DNA from: CAVQUE01 sp046290435
Lineage (GTDB): Bacteria; Actinomycetota; Acidimicrobiia; Acidimicrobiales; UBA8592
Reading direction: 5' to 3'
Assembly: GCA_046290435.1 (NCBI GenBank)
Contig: JBKAGO010000032.1
Span: forward strand, 1-64,000
Length of the DNA stretch: 64,000 nucleotides
A program made the translations under genes and the position numbers. This document shows, piece by piece, positions 57,528-64,000 of the stretch. Below the pieces are notes generated by a model that saw only the letters and a list, made by a program, of their open reading frames with translations, made no database searches and was not told the origin of the DNA. Positions within the stretch are counted from its first letter, which is position 1. Every line of letters starts with the position of its first letter.

Positions 57528-57534
57528 TACAGTA
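57528..57534. promoter_or_regulatory. Shared -10 region of divergent infC and DUF1844 gene
   Basis: CTACAGTAG is self-complementary and offers TACAGT on the plus strand (57528-57533) and TACTGT on the minus strand (57529-57534). Starts would give a leader of about 225 nt for infC and about 70 nt for the DUF1844 gene. The rest of the gap 57299-57609 holds the hairpins and no gene. Confidence 0.4.
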
Positions 57535-57609
57535 GCAGGGCGCAGCCGTGATTCGTACCCCGATCCACGCCGGCGCCCTCCACCCCTACCCCACGAGACG
57601 GAGCACACG

Positions 57610-58050
57610 ATGAGCCTCTGGACACCCGGCGGCGAACACGAGGTCCCCCGCGAGCCCACACCGGGCCCGGGAGCCGACACCGGCGACTTCGACGACACCG
57701 GCGTCGAGGGCATGCCCGGCTTCGACGAGTTGACCCCCGAGCAGCAACAGCAGGCGATGGCCATGGCTCGCGAACTCGCCGAGACCCGCGAGCGGCTGGC
57801 GCAGGTGCCGGCAGCCGAGGTCGTGGCCAACCATGTCATGGGGCTCTACGAGCTGGCGGCCATCCACCTCAGCGTCGATCCGCCCTCGATCGACGACGCA
57901 CGGTTGGCAATCGATGCCATGGTCGCCCTGGTCGACGGCCTGTCGGGTCGCCTCGGCGAGCACGAACCGGTGCTCATCGAGGCCCGCACCCAGCTGCAGA
58001 TGGCCTTCGTCGAGGTGAAGCGGGCTGTCGACGAGGCCGCCGGCGCCTGA
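57610..58050 (+). CDS. DUF1844-like protein
   Basis: A 146-residue cytosolic protein of unknown function. The N-terminal 45 residues are Gly/Pro/Glu/Asp-rich and likely disordered; the rest is helical: MGLYELAAIHLSVDPPSIDD, ARLAIDAMVALVDGLSGRLG. This matches the DUF1844 pattern, including the HLxxxPP motif. Such a gene lies next to infC in many actinobacteria, divergent as here, suggesting a link to translation (inference). GGAG lies about 7 nt before the ATG. Confidence 0.75.
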   Translation: MSLWTPGGEHEVPREPTPGPGADTGDFDDTGVEGMPGFDELTPEQQQQAMAMARELAETRERLAQVPAAEVVANHVMGLYELAAIHLSVDPPSIDDARLAIDAMVALVDGLSGRLGEHEPVLIEARTQLQMAFVEVKRAVDEAAGA

Positions 58051-58089
58051 GCGTCGCGGGCCGGTCCCGGCTCTGGCATGCTGGCGGCC

Positions 58090-58992
58090 ATGCCGACCGC
58101 CATCATCCACGACATCGAGATCTGCTACGAGAGCTACGGGCCCGACGAGGCAGCGCCGCTGCTGTTGGTCATGGGCTTCAGCGCCCAGATGACCCTGTGG
58201 CCCACCGGGTTCATCGCGGAGCTGCTCGAGCGGGGATTCCGGGTCATCCGGTTCGACAACCGTGACTGCGGTCTGTCCTCCAAGACCGCCGGCGACCCAC
58301 CCGACGGTGCCGCCCTGTTGATGGCGGCCATGACGGGCCAACCGGTCGAAGCCCCGTACACGTTGTCCGACATGGCCGGCGACGCCGTCGGCCTGCTCGA
58401 CCATCTGGGCATCGACGCCGCCCATGTCGTCGGCGCCTCGATGGGCGGGATGATCGTCCAGCACATGGCCATCGACTTCCCCGAGCGGGTTCGGTCGATG
58501 ACTTCCATCATGTCCACCACCGGCGATCCCACCGTCGGAGCCGCCGAGCCCGAGGCCATGGGGGCGTTGTTGGCGCCCCCGCCGGCCACCCGCGACGAGG
58601 CCATCGCGGCGACCGCCGAGGTGGGTCGGATCATCTCGGGCCCGTTGTTCGATCCCGTCGAGGCCGCCGAGCGCGCCCGTGAGGCCTACGACCGCTGCTT
58701 CCACCCGATCGGCGCAGCGTTCCAGCTCGCGGCAATCGCTGCCAGCGGTGACCGCACCGAGGCCCTGCGCGGCCTCGATGTGCCCACCTTGGTCATCCAT
58801 GGACGCGCCGATCCGCTGATCACGCTCAGCGGCGGGTTGGCCACCGCTGAGGCGATCGCGGGCGCTGACCTCCTCGTGCTCGGCGACATGGGCCATGACC
58901 TACCCAAGCCCTATTGGGCCCAGATGGCCGACGCCATCATCGGCGTGGCCCGCCAGGCCGAAGACGATCAGGCTCACGACCACAGCCACTGA
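58090..58992 (+). CDS. Alpha/beta hydrolase
   Basis: A 300-residue alpha/beta-fold hydrolase: LLLVMGFSAQMTLWPTGFIA (oxyanion strand), VIRFDNRDCGLSS, nucleophile elbow VVGASMGGMIVQ, acid in VIHGRADPLI and GDMGHDLPKPYW (His). Resembles proteins annotated as aclacinomycin methylesterase or haloalkane dehalogenase-like; the substrate is open. The C terminus is His/Asp-rich (DDQAHDHSH). The ATG at 58090 has no clear Shine-Dalgarno; CATGCT 7 nt upstream is a near match to the local leaderless -10 pattern. Convergent with the next gene. Confidence 0.85.
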   Translation: MPTAIIHDIEICYESYGPDEAAPLLLVMGFSAQMTLWPTGFIAELLERGFRVIRFDNRDCGLSSKTAGDPPDGAALLMAAMTGQPVEAPYTLSDMAGDAVGLLDHLGIDAAHVVGASMGGMIVQHMAIDFPERVRSMTSIMSTTGDPTVGAAEPEAMGALLAPPPATRDEAIAATAEVGRIISGPLFDPVEAAERAREAYDRCFHPIGAAFQLAAIAASGDRTEALRGLDVPTLVIHGRADPLITLSGGLATAEAIAGADLLVLGDMGHDLPKPYWAQMADAIIGVARQAEDDQAHDHSH

Positions 58993-59043
58993 GGTCGTCG
59001 CCGGGCCCGCATCGAGGTGAGGCAGGCCGGCGCCGGAGCCGGG

Positions 59044-59970
59044 TCAGTCCCTGGTGAAGGGCACCGAGTGCTCCCAATCGGCCAGCAGCGTGCGGATCGC
59101 CGTCAGCAGGACCAACGGGACGTCGAGCATCGGGTGGTGCCCGGCCTGGGGCAGCTCGATCACCGGCGCGACCCTGCCGAGCTGGTCGTACATGTAGCGG
59201 CCCACCTCGGGGGTCACCAGCCCGAACTGCGACGCCAACAACGCCAGGCGGGTGCGCACCTGCGCCAGGTGCGGCCTCGCCGCCGTCCGCGGGTGGTCGA
59301 CGACGGCGCTGAAGACGTTGCGATCGAACTTCCACACCACGCCTGCAGGTTGATCGTCGGTCGCCTCGACCGGGCGGAGGCTGTTGCGGGCGACATGGTC
59401 CATCACGTAGGGCTCGTAGTTGCGCTGCTCGGGAACGGTTCGGAACCGTTCGAGCGCGGCTGCGACATCGGGGTAGACGCGGGGTTTGCCGAACGCCTGA
59501 CCGGCCCTGGCGGCGTCGACCTCGGGGTCCGGCTTGTTCACCGGTGAGTCGACCACGACGACACCGGCCAGATCGTCGCCGTGCAGCGCGGCGGTGACGA
59601 TCGTGACGAAGCCCCCCATCGAGTGGCCGATGACCACCGGTGCCCCGGCGGCGCCCATCGCGGCCGCCACGGCCATGACCTCGCCGGACCACTGCTCGAG
59701 GCTGTAGCTGGCGCGGTGGCCGCTGTCGCCGTGCCCGCTGAGGTCGATCGCAGCCACGCGGTAGCGGTCGGCGAACTGCGCGGCGACGTGGGTCCACCAG
59801 CGTGCGTGCGCTCCCCCGCCGTGGACGAAGATCAGCCCGGGCGAACCGACCGCGCCCCAGGTCAGATAGTTGATGGCGGCGCCGTCGACGACGACGGTGT
59901 CGGTGTCGTGGGGAACCGACAGCGCCTCACGGAACCACCGGGGCGCATCATCGAGAGACTGGAACTCCAT
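59044..59970 (-). CDS. Alpha/beta hydrolase (second)
   Basis: A 308-residue hydrolase with LIFVHGGGAHARWWTHVAAQ, AIDLSGHGDSGH, the nucleophile in VVIGHSMGGFVTIV, an acidic residue in the long cap region and the histidine in ELPQAGHHPMLDVP. Fits the Abhydrolase_1 family of esterases and epoxide hydrolase-like enzymes. The ATG at 59970 has TACCGT 8 nt upstream. It is divergent from a cytochrome P450 gene, and the two could serve one degradation route (inference only). Confidence 0.85.
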   Translation of the reverse strand: MEFQSLDDAPRWFREALSVPHDTDTVVVDGAAINYLTWGAVGSPGLIFVHGGGAHARWWTHVAAQFADRYRVAAIDLSGHGDSGHRASYSLEQWSGEVMAVAAAMGAAGAPVVIGHSMGGFVTIVTAALHGDDLAGVVVVDSPVNKPDPEVDAARAGQAFGKPRVYPDVAAALERFRTVPEQRNYEPYVMDHVARNSLRPVEATDDQPAGVVWKFDRNVFSAVVDHPRTAARPHLAQVRTRLALLASQFGLVTPEVGRYMYDQLGRVAPVIELPQAGHHPMLDVPLVLLTAIRTLLADWEHSVPFTRD

Positions 59971-59978
59971 GTCCGGCG

Positions 59979-59984
59979 ACGGTA
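59979..59984 (-). promoter_or_regulatory. Candidate -10 box of the 59970 alpha/beta hydrolase gene
   Basis: TACCGT on the minus strand, 8 nt before the ATG, no Shine-Dalgarno between. Confidence 0.4.
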
Positions 59985-60074
59985 CCGCCTCCGGCCGACC
60001 GGCGACGGCGTGCTGCCCGACGCTCACGGACATGGACGGCCGATCGGCCGAGGCAGCGTCGTGTGGCGAGGTAC

Positions 60075-60080
60075 TACGTT
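60075..60080 (+). promoter_or_regulatory. Candidate -10 box of the P450 gene
   Basis: TACGTT, 7 nt before the ATG at 60088, no Shine-Dalgarno between. Confidence 0.45.
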
Positions 60081-60087
60081 TGCCGTC

Positions 60088-61311
60088 ATGGACCGTGACG
60101 CCTGGCACTACGACCCGTTCGCCCCCGACGTGATGGCCGACCCGTTCCCGGCCTACGCGCAACTGCGCGAGCAGTGTCCGATGCACCGCTTCGACGACTT
60201 CGCCCACCCGCTCTACACGGTGACCCGCTACGACGACGTCACCGAGATGCTCACCGACATCGACACCTGGTCCAGCCACTACGGCCAGATGCCCCGGTAC
60301 ACCACCCAGGGCTGCCTGTTCCAGGACCCGCCCGAGCACACCTGGTACCGGAAACTGGTCCAGAAGAGCTTCGCGCCGCGCCACGTCGCCGCGATGGAGA
60401 CCGAGATCACCGATCTCGTCCACCAGCTCCTCGACGAGATGGAACGCGACCGCCGACCCGATCTCCACGATGCGCTCGCCTGTCCCCTGCCGGTCATCGT
60501 GATCGCCCACATCCTCGGCATCCCCACCGACGACATCGACCAGTTCAAGGCATGGAGCGACGAGCAGCTCGCCGCGGCCAACGCCTCCGACGCCGAGGCG
60601 GCACGGGACTCGCGGGAGAAGATCAACAGCTACCTGCTCGCGCAGCTCGACGAGCGCCGCGACGTGCTCCGAGCGGCGGGACTCGACCCCGAGACCGCCG
60701 GACCGGAGGTCCTCGGCTCGACGATCACCGACGACGTCATCAGCGGCATCCTGCTGGCCGAGGTCGACGGCCGCCGCCTCGACGACAGCGAACGCCTGGT
60801 GATGCTCAACCAGCTCCTGGTGGGCGGCAACGAGACCACCACCTCGTTGATCACCAACCTGTTCTGGCGCCTACTCGAGCGTCCCGAACTCTACGAGGCG
60901 GTGCGTGACGATCCGTCGCTCGACACCGTCGCCGTCGAGGAGAGCCTGCGCATGGATGCGCCGGTGCTCGGCCTGTACCGCACCAACACCCGGACCCTCG
61001 AGATGCACGGTGTCGAGGTCCCCGAGCGCAGCAAGGTGATGGCCACCTACGGCGCGGCCAACCGCGACCCCGAGGTCTTCACCGATCCCGACACGTTCCG
61101 CCTCGACCGCGACCCCGACGAGCTCCGCAAGCACGTCGCGTTCGGCCTGGGGCACCATTTCTGCCCGGGAGCGCACCTGTCACGCCTCGAGGGCCGCATC
61201 GCGCTGCGGGCCACGGTCGAGCGGTTCCCGACACTTCGCCTGGCGGCCGAGCCCACCCGGATCGAGCCCTACCTGCTGTGGGGCCGCCGGACCGTGCCCG
61301 TCACCTGGTGA
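60088..61311 (+). CDS. Cytochrome P450
   Basis: A 407-residue soluble bacterial P450 monooxygenase. I-helix LLVGGNETTTSLITNLFWRL, K-helix EESLR, and the heme loop AFGLGHHFCPGAHLSRLEGR with the heme-ligand cysteine at residue 359. LFQDPPEHTWYRKLVQKSFA is the conserved C-helix start (H and R contact the heme propionates). Redox partners are not encoded nearby. Substrate unknown; actinobacterial relatives hydroxylate terpenoids, steroids or fatty acids. Confidence 0.93.
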   Translation: MDRDAWHYDPFAPDVMADPFPAYAQLREQCPMHRFDDFAHPLYTVTRYDDVTEMLTDIDTWSSHYGQMPRYTTQGCLFQDPPEHTWYRKLVQKSFAPRHVAAMETEITDLVHQLLDEMERDRRPDLHDALACPLPVIVIAHILGIPTDDIDQFKAWSDEQLAAANASDAEAARDSREKINSYLLAQLDERRDVLRAAGLDPETAGPEVLGSTITDDVISGILLAEVDGRRLDDSERLVMLNQLLVGGNETTTSLITNLFWRLLERPELYEAVRDDPSLDTVAVEESLRMDAPVLGLYRTNTRTLEMHGVEVPERSKVMATYGAANRDPEVFTDPDTFRLDRDPDELRKHVAFGLGHHFCPGAHLSRLEGRIALRATVERFPTLRLAAEPTRIEPYLLWGRRTVPVTW

Positions 61312-61333
61312 CGCCCTGCGGGTCGGTAGGGCC

Positions 61334-61573
61334 TCAGCCCGCGCCGACCGGCTCGACGTCGGTGGCTTCCCATCGGCCCTGACGGCCGGGCACGATCCGG
61401 TACCGCACACGCGCTCCGGCCTCGATGGTCCGCGAGCCGTCGACGATGGCGGTCGAGTGGAACGCAACCGGCTCGGGGTCGGGACTCCCGTCTCGGACGT
61501 GCGGCTGGAGGGTTCCCCAGCCGTCGTCGCCGAACGCGGCGACCGTGGCGAGTCCCGAACGGGTCGTGGTCAT
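61334..61573 (-). CDS. Cold-shock-domain-like small protein
   Basis: A 79-residue protein laid out like a cold-shock OB fold: GLATVAAFGDDGWGTLQ, then VAFHSTAIVDGSRTIEAGAR and RYRIVPGRQGRWEATDVEPV. The FHxTAI and GxxEA spacing matches CspA, but the aromatic RNP1 motif (KGFGFI) is reduced to GWGTLQ and nucleic-acid binding may be weaker. It begins 7 bp after hisG, likely co-transcribed. Confidence 0.7.
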   Translation of the reverse strand: MTTTRSGLATVAAFGDDGWGTLQPHVRDGSPDPEPVAFHSTAIVDGSRTIEAGARVRYRIVPGRQGRWEATDVEPVGAG

Positions 61574-61580
61574 CGCGGCC

Positions 61581-62456
61581 TCAGTGGATGATCTTGGAGA
61601 TCGGGAGCTCGACGATGTCGCTCGCTCCGGCGGCGACGAGGTCCGGGATCAATATGTTGATCCGGGACTTGGGGACGACGGTCTCGATGGCATAGCCGCT
61701 GCCGCCGAAGAGCTCGTTGACCGTTGGCGCCTTCATCGACGGCAGCTGCGCGATGACCCCGTCGAGATGCTCGGCGTCGACATTCATCTTCACCATCACC
61801 TGCCCGCGTGCCTCGAGCACGCCGTCGAGCAGGGTCTTGACCTGCTCCATGGCCAGGCGCTTGGCCGGATCGGCGTAGGACGCCGGGTTGGCGATGAGCT
61901 CGGTGAAGCTCGTGAGGATGGTGTCGATGATGACCAGCCCCGCTGCCCGCAGGGCCCGGCCGGTCTCGGTGATGTCGACCACGACGTCGACGATCTCGGG
62001 AGCCTTGGCCTCGGTGGCCCCGTAGGACAGCTGGATGTCGGCCTCGATGCCGGCTGCCTCGAAGAAGCGCCGGGTGAGCTCGGGGTACTCGCTGGAGACC
62101 CGCACGCCCTGGGGCAGATCGGCGACCGACTTCCAGGGGCTGTCGCCGGGGACTGCGACCACGATGCGGACGGGACGGGCGGTGTTCTTCGAGTAGTGCA
62201 ACTCGCCCAGGCTGTGGACATCGCTGGCGGTCTCCTCGATCCAGTCCCTCCCGGTGATGCCGAGGTCGAACATGCCCTGCGCGACATAGCGCGGGATCTC
62301 CTGGGGCCGCAGGATGCGCACGTCGTCGATACGGGGATCGTCGATGCTGCCCTTGTAGTCGACCGCCGAACCCCGGCTCACCGCCAGGTCCGCAGCTTCG
62401 AACAACTCCATCGTCGCCTTCTCGAGCGAACCCTTGGGAAGAACCAGTGCCAACAT
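61581..62456 (-). CDS. hisG: ATP phosphoribosyltransferase (long form)
   Basis: First step of histidine synthesis, condensing ATP and PRPP. The 291-residue product has MLALVLPKGSLEKATMELFE, DLGITGRDWIEE, and the PRPP loop IVDVVVDITETGRALRAAGL. The C-terminal ~75 residues form the regulatory domain (VMVKMNVDAEHLDGVIAQLP) of the long HisG form, which is inhibited by histidine and does not need HisZ. The ATG at 62456 has TAGCCT 7 nt upstream. Other his genes are not in the window. Confidence 0.96.
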   Translation of the reverse strand: MLALVLPKGSLEKATMELFEAADLAVSRGSAVDYKGSIDDPRIDDVRILRPQEIPRYVAQGMFDLGITGRDWIEETASDVHSLGELHYSKNTARPVRIVVAVPGDSPWKSVADLPQGVRVSSEYPELTRRFFEAAGIEADIQLSYGATEAKAPEIVDVVVDITETGRALRAAGLVIIDTILTSFTELIANPASYADPAKRLAMEQVKTLLDGVLEARGQVMVKMNVDAEHLDGVIAQLPSMKAPTVNELFGGSGYAIETVVPKSRINILIPDLVAAGASDIVELPISKIIH

Positions 62457-62463
62457 CCGGCCG

Positions 62464-62469
62464 AGGCTA
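62464..62469 (-). promoter_or_regulatory. Candidate -10 box of hisG
   Basis: TAGCCT on the minus strand, 7 nt before the ATG at 62456, in the 38-bp gap after ribD. It would make hisG partly independent of ribD. Confidence 0.4.
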
Positions 62470-62494
62470 TTGGCTGGATCCGAGCCTGTGCGGC

Positions 62495-63517
62495 TCAGGA
62501 GGGATCGACGTGGGGCACGAGGGTGACGTGGAGGTCGTCGCCGACCCGGGAGACCGACTCGATCCGGCCGCGCCACAGGTCGGCCATGGTGCCCACACCG
62601 TCGCCGACGAACAGCCCCAGGCCGTCGTCGCCGCCCATCAGCGCCGGCGCCAGGAAGAGCTCGTAGCGGTCGATCAGGCCGGCCCGATGCCACTCGCCGG
62701 CGGTTCGGGCCCCGCCTTCGAGCATCAGCTGCAGCACGCCCCGCTGACCCAGCTCGTCGAGGATCAGGGCAGGGTCGCCGGCGAGTTCGAGACACGGGCG
62801 GACCGCCGCATCCGCGGCGACCCGACCCAGCACGACGCGCCGGGGATCCAGGTCCTCGACCTCGACACCGTCGGCGGGCGCCCAGTCGCGCACGGTCAGG
62901 CTGGGATCATCGGAGCGGACCGTGCCGGCGCCGACGATGATCGCGTCGGATTCGGCTCGCAGCCGGTGCACCTCGCGCCGGGCTTCGGGCCCGGTGATCC
63001 AGGTGCTCGAACCGTCGGGCGCGGCAGTACGGCCGTCGAGGGTCGCTGCGAGCTTGCAGACCACGAACGGGCGGCCGGTGCGTCGATGATGCAGGTAGGA
63101 CCGCAGCTGGTCCTCGATGGCGGCGGCCTCCACCCCGACCTCGACGCGCACCCCGGCGTCGCGCAGCTGCTGTGCACCACGACCGGCGACGGCAGGGTCG
63201 GGGTCGAGCACGCCGATGACCACCCGATCCACACCTGCTGCGAGCAACGCGTCGGTGCACGGTCCGGTCCGGCCGTGATGCGCGCAGGGCTCGAGGGTGA
63301 CGTAGACGGTCGAGCCCCTCGCCAACGGGCCGGCCTCGGCCAGGGCGACCACCTCGGCGTGCGGACCCCCCGGAGGCCGGGTCGCCCCCTCGAAGCACTC
63401 GCCGTCGGGGGCGGCGACCACCGCACCGACCCAGGGGTTGGGCGAGGTGATGAACCGCACCCGCGCCGCTGCGGCGATGGCCTCTCGCATCAGTTCGTGA
63501 TCGATGACACTGGCCAT
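62495..63517 (-). CDS. ribD: Bifunctional riboflavin deaminase-reductase
   Basis: Second and third steps of riboflavin synthesis. Residues 1 to about 145 are a zinc deaminase: SPNPWVGAVV, the His-Ala-Glu in GGPHAEVVALAEAG and the two zinc cysteines in LEPCAHHGRTGPCTDALL. The reductase domain follows (FVVCKLAATLDGRTAAPDGS, ADAIIVGAGTVRSDDPSLTV-like, LMLEGGARTAGEWHRAGLID). The product is 340 residues. GAGAGG lies about 5 nt before the ATG at 63517. Other rib genes are not in view. Confidence 0.95.
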   Translation of the reverse strand: MASVIDHELMREAIAAAARVRFITSPNPWVGAVVAAPDGECFEGATRPPGGPHAEVVALAEAGPLARGSTVYVTLEPCAHHGRTGPCTDALLAAGVDRVVIGVLDPDPAVAGRGAQQLRDAGVRVEVGVEAAAIEDQLRSYLHHRRTGRPFVVCKLAATLDGRTAAPDGSSTWITGPEARREVHRLRAESDAIIVGAGTVRSDDPSLTVRDWAPADGVEVEDLDPRRVVLGRVAADAAVRPCLELAGDPALILDELGQRGVLQLMLEGGARTAGEWHRAGLIDRYELFLAPALMGGDDGLGLFVGDGVGTMADLWRGRIESVSRVGDDLHVTLVPHVDPS

Positions 63518-63557
63518 GGCCGCCTCTCGTTCTTCGCCGCCGGTCCCGTGCGACCCC

Positions 63558-64000
63558 TCAGTTCCCCGAACCGTGACCGTGACCGTGTTCGCGGTTGGGG
63601 TGCGGATCGGCGTTGTCGACCATGAGGCGCACGGCGTGGCCGACGACGTCGATGACCGCCTCGAGGCACTCGACGCAGCCCTTGGCCGAGCCCGGCGTGT
63701 TGAGCACCAGCGCCGTTCCGATGGTGCCCGCGACGCCGCGAGACAGCCGCCCGAGCGGGTTGACGAGCCGCATGGCCTCGGCGAGGCCCGGGGCCTCGCG
63801 GTGCAGGACCTGACGGGTGCCCTCCGGCGTGGCGTCACGGGGACCGAACCCCGTCCCACCGGTGGTGACGATCATGCCGTGGAACCCCTCGGCGAGCGCC
63901 TCGAGCGCCTCGGCCACGCTCTGCACGCCGTCGGCGACGACCTCACGTTGCACCACCTGCCAGCCTGCGTCGGTGAGCCGCTGCTCGAGGGCGGCACCCG
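63558..64000 (-). CDS. moaB: MoaB/MogA molybdenum cofactor protein, C-terminal part (cut by window edge)
   Basis: Only the last ~147 codons are present; the 5' end lies beyond 64000. The reading frame at the edge is GAALEQRLTDAGWQVVQREV, then GMIVTTGGTGFGPRDATPEG and LNTPGSAKGCVECLEAVID, the molybdopterin-binding core of MoaB/MogA. It would adenylylate molybdopterin or act in cofactor assembly, consistent with the molybdenum-dependent CoxL-like enzyme elsewhere in the window. The C terminus is Gly/His-rich (EHGHGHGSGN), maybe metal-binding. The gap to ribD is 40 bp. Confidence 0.88.
   Translation of the reverse strand, partial: GAALEQRLTDAGWQVVQREVVADGVQSVAEALEALAEGFHGMIVTTGGTGFGPRDATPEGTRQVLHREAPGLAEAMRLVNPLGRLSRGVAGTIGTALVLNTPGSAKGCVECLEAVIDVVGHAVRLMVDNADPHPNREHGHGHGSGN

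Overview
The window is a GC-rich actinobacterial chromosome segment, most likely from the class Acidimicrobiia (inferred from gene content and order; the 16S gene could not be searched). Nearly every stretch is coding, with one complete rRNA operon. From memory of the Mycobacterium tuberculosis gene order, the backbone is the widely conserved actinobacterial block infC-rpmI-rplT-trmH-pheST, argCJBDFRGH, mpg, tyrS, HAD-tlyA-nadK-recN-pyrG-nudix-xerD and scpAB-rlu-cmk. It reads right to left on the minus strand and is interrupted here by the rRNA operon and by metabolic genes.

Layout: 1-373, 5' part of a DUF222/HNH gene (minus). 582-1604, ispH (plus). 1696-7843, minus-strand operon scpA-scpB-rluB-tyrA-aroA/cmk-plsC (chromosome segregation, aromatic amino acids, CMP kinase, phospholipid). 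7886-10294, phr and trpS (plus). 10319-11563, amidohydrolase with a strong operator-like dyad. 11676-22518, a long minus-strand series korA-korB-HAD-tlyA-nadK-recN-pyrG-nudix-xerD-HD. 22655-23542, class I aldolase (plus). 23604-25049, SSB-like and TPR genes (minus). 25114-30225, rRNA operon (minus, 16S-23S-5S, no tRNA in the spacer) with promoter, boxA motifs, processing stems and terminator. 30701-31984, tyrS. 32136-34141, a membrane-anchored hypothetical, an anchored SGNH hydrolase and a Nudix gene. 34227-43298, the complete arginine operon argC-J-B-D-F-R-G-H ending in mpg. 43364-46096, a small zinc-ribbon gene, a 54-bp perfect palindrome and an orphan CoxL-type hydroxylase. 46173-48934, an ECF-type transporter made of two proteins. 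49073-51552, PPOX flavoprotein, MarR regulator, FMN reductase and YceI. 51592-57298, infC-rpmI-rplT-trmH-pheS-pheT (minus). 57610-61311, DUF1844 protein, two alpha/beta hydrolases and a cytochrome P450. 61334-64000, moaB-ribD-hisG and a cold-shock-like gene (minus).

Two layers of signal stand out. First, translation starts: three genes (HAD phosphatase, mpg, trmH) have no plausible ATG/GTG/TTG start, and each begins with a CTG overlapping the upstream TGA as CTGA. infC itself has an AGGAG correctly spaced before ATA. Second, many first genes of transcription units carry a TANNNT -10 box only 6-9 nt before the start codon, so they are probably leaderless. Named regulatory candidates are an ArgR-type site on the argC promoter, a TetR-like dyad before the amidohydrolase and three TTGAC-N2-NNCAA repeats between marR and the FMN reductase gene.
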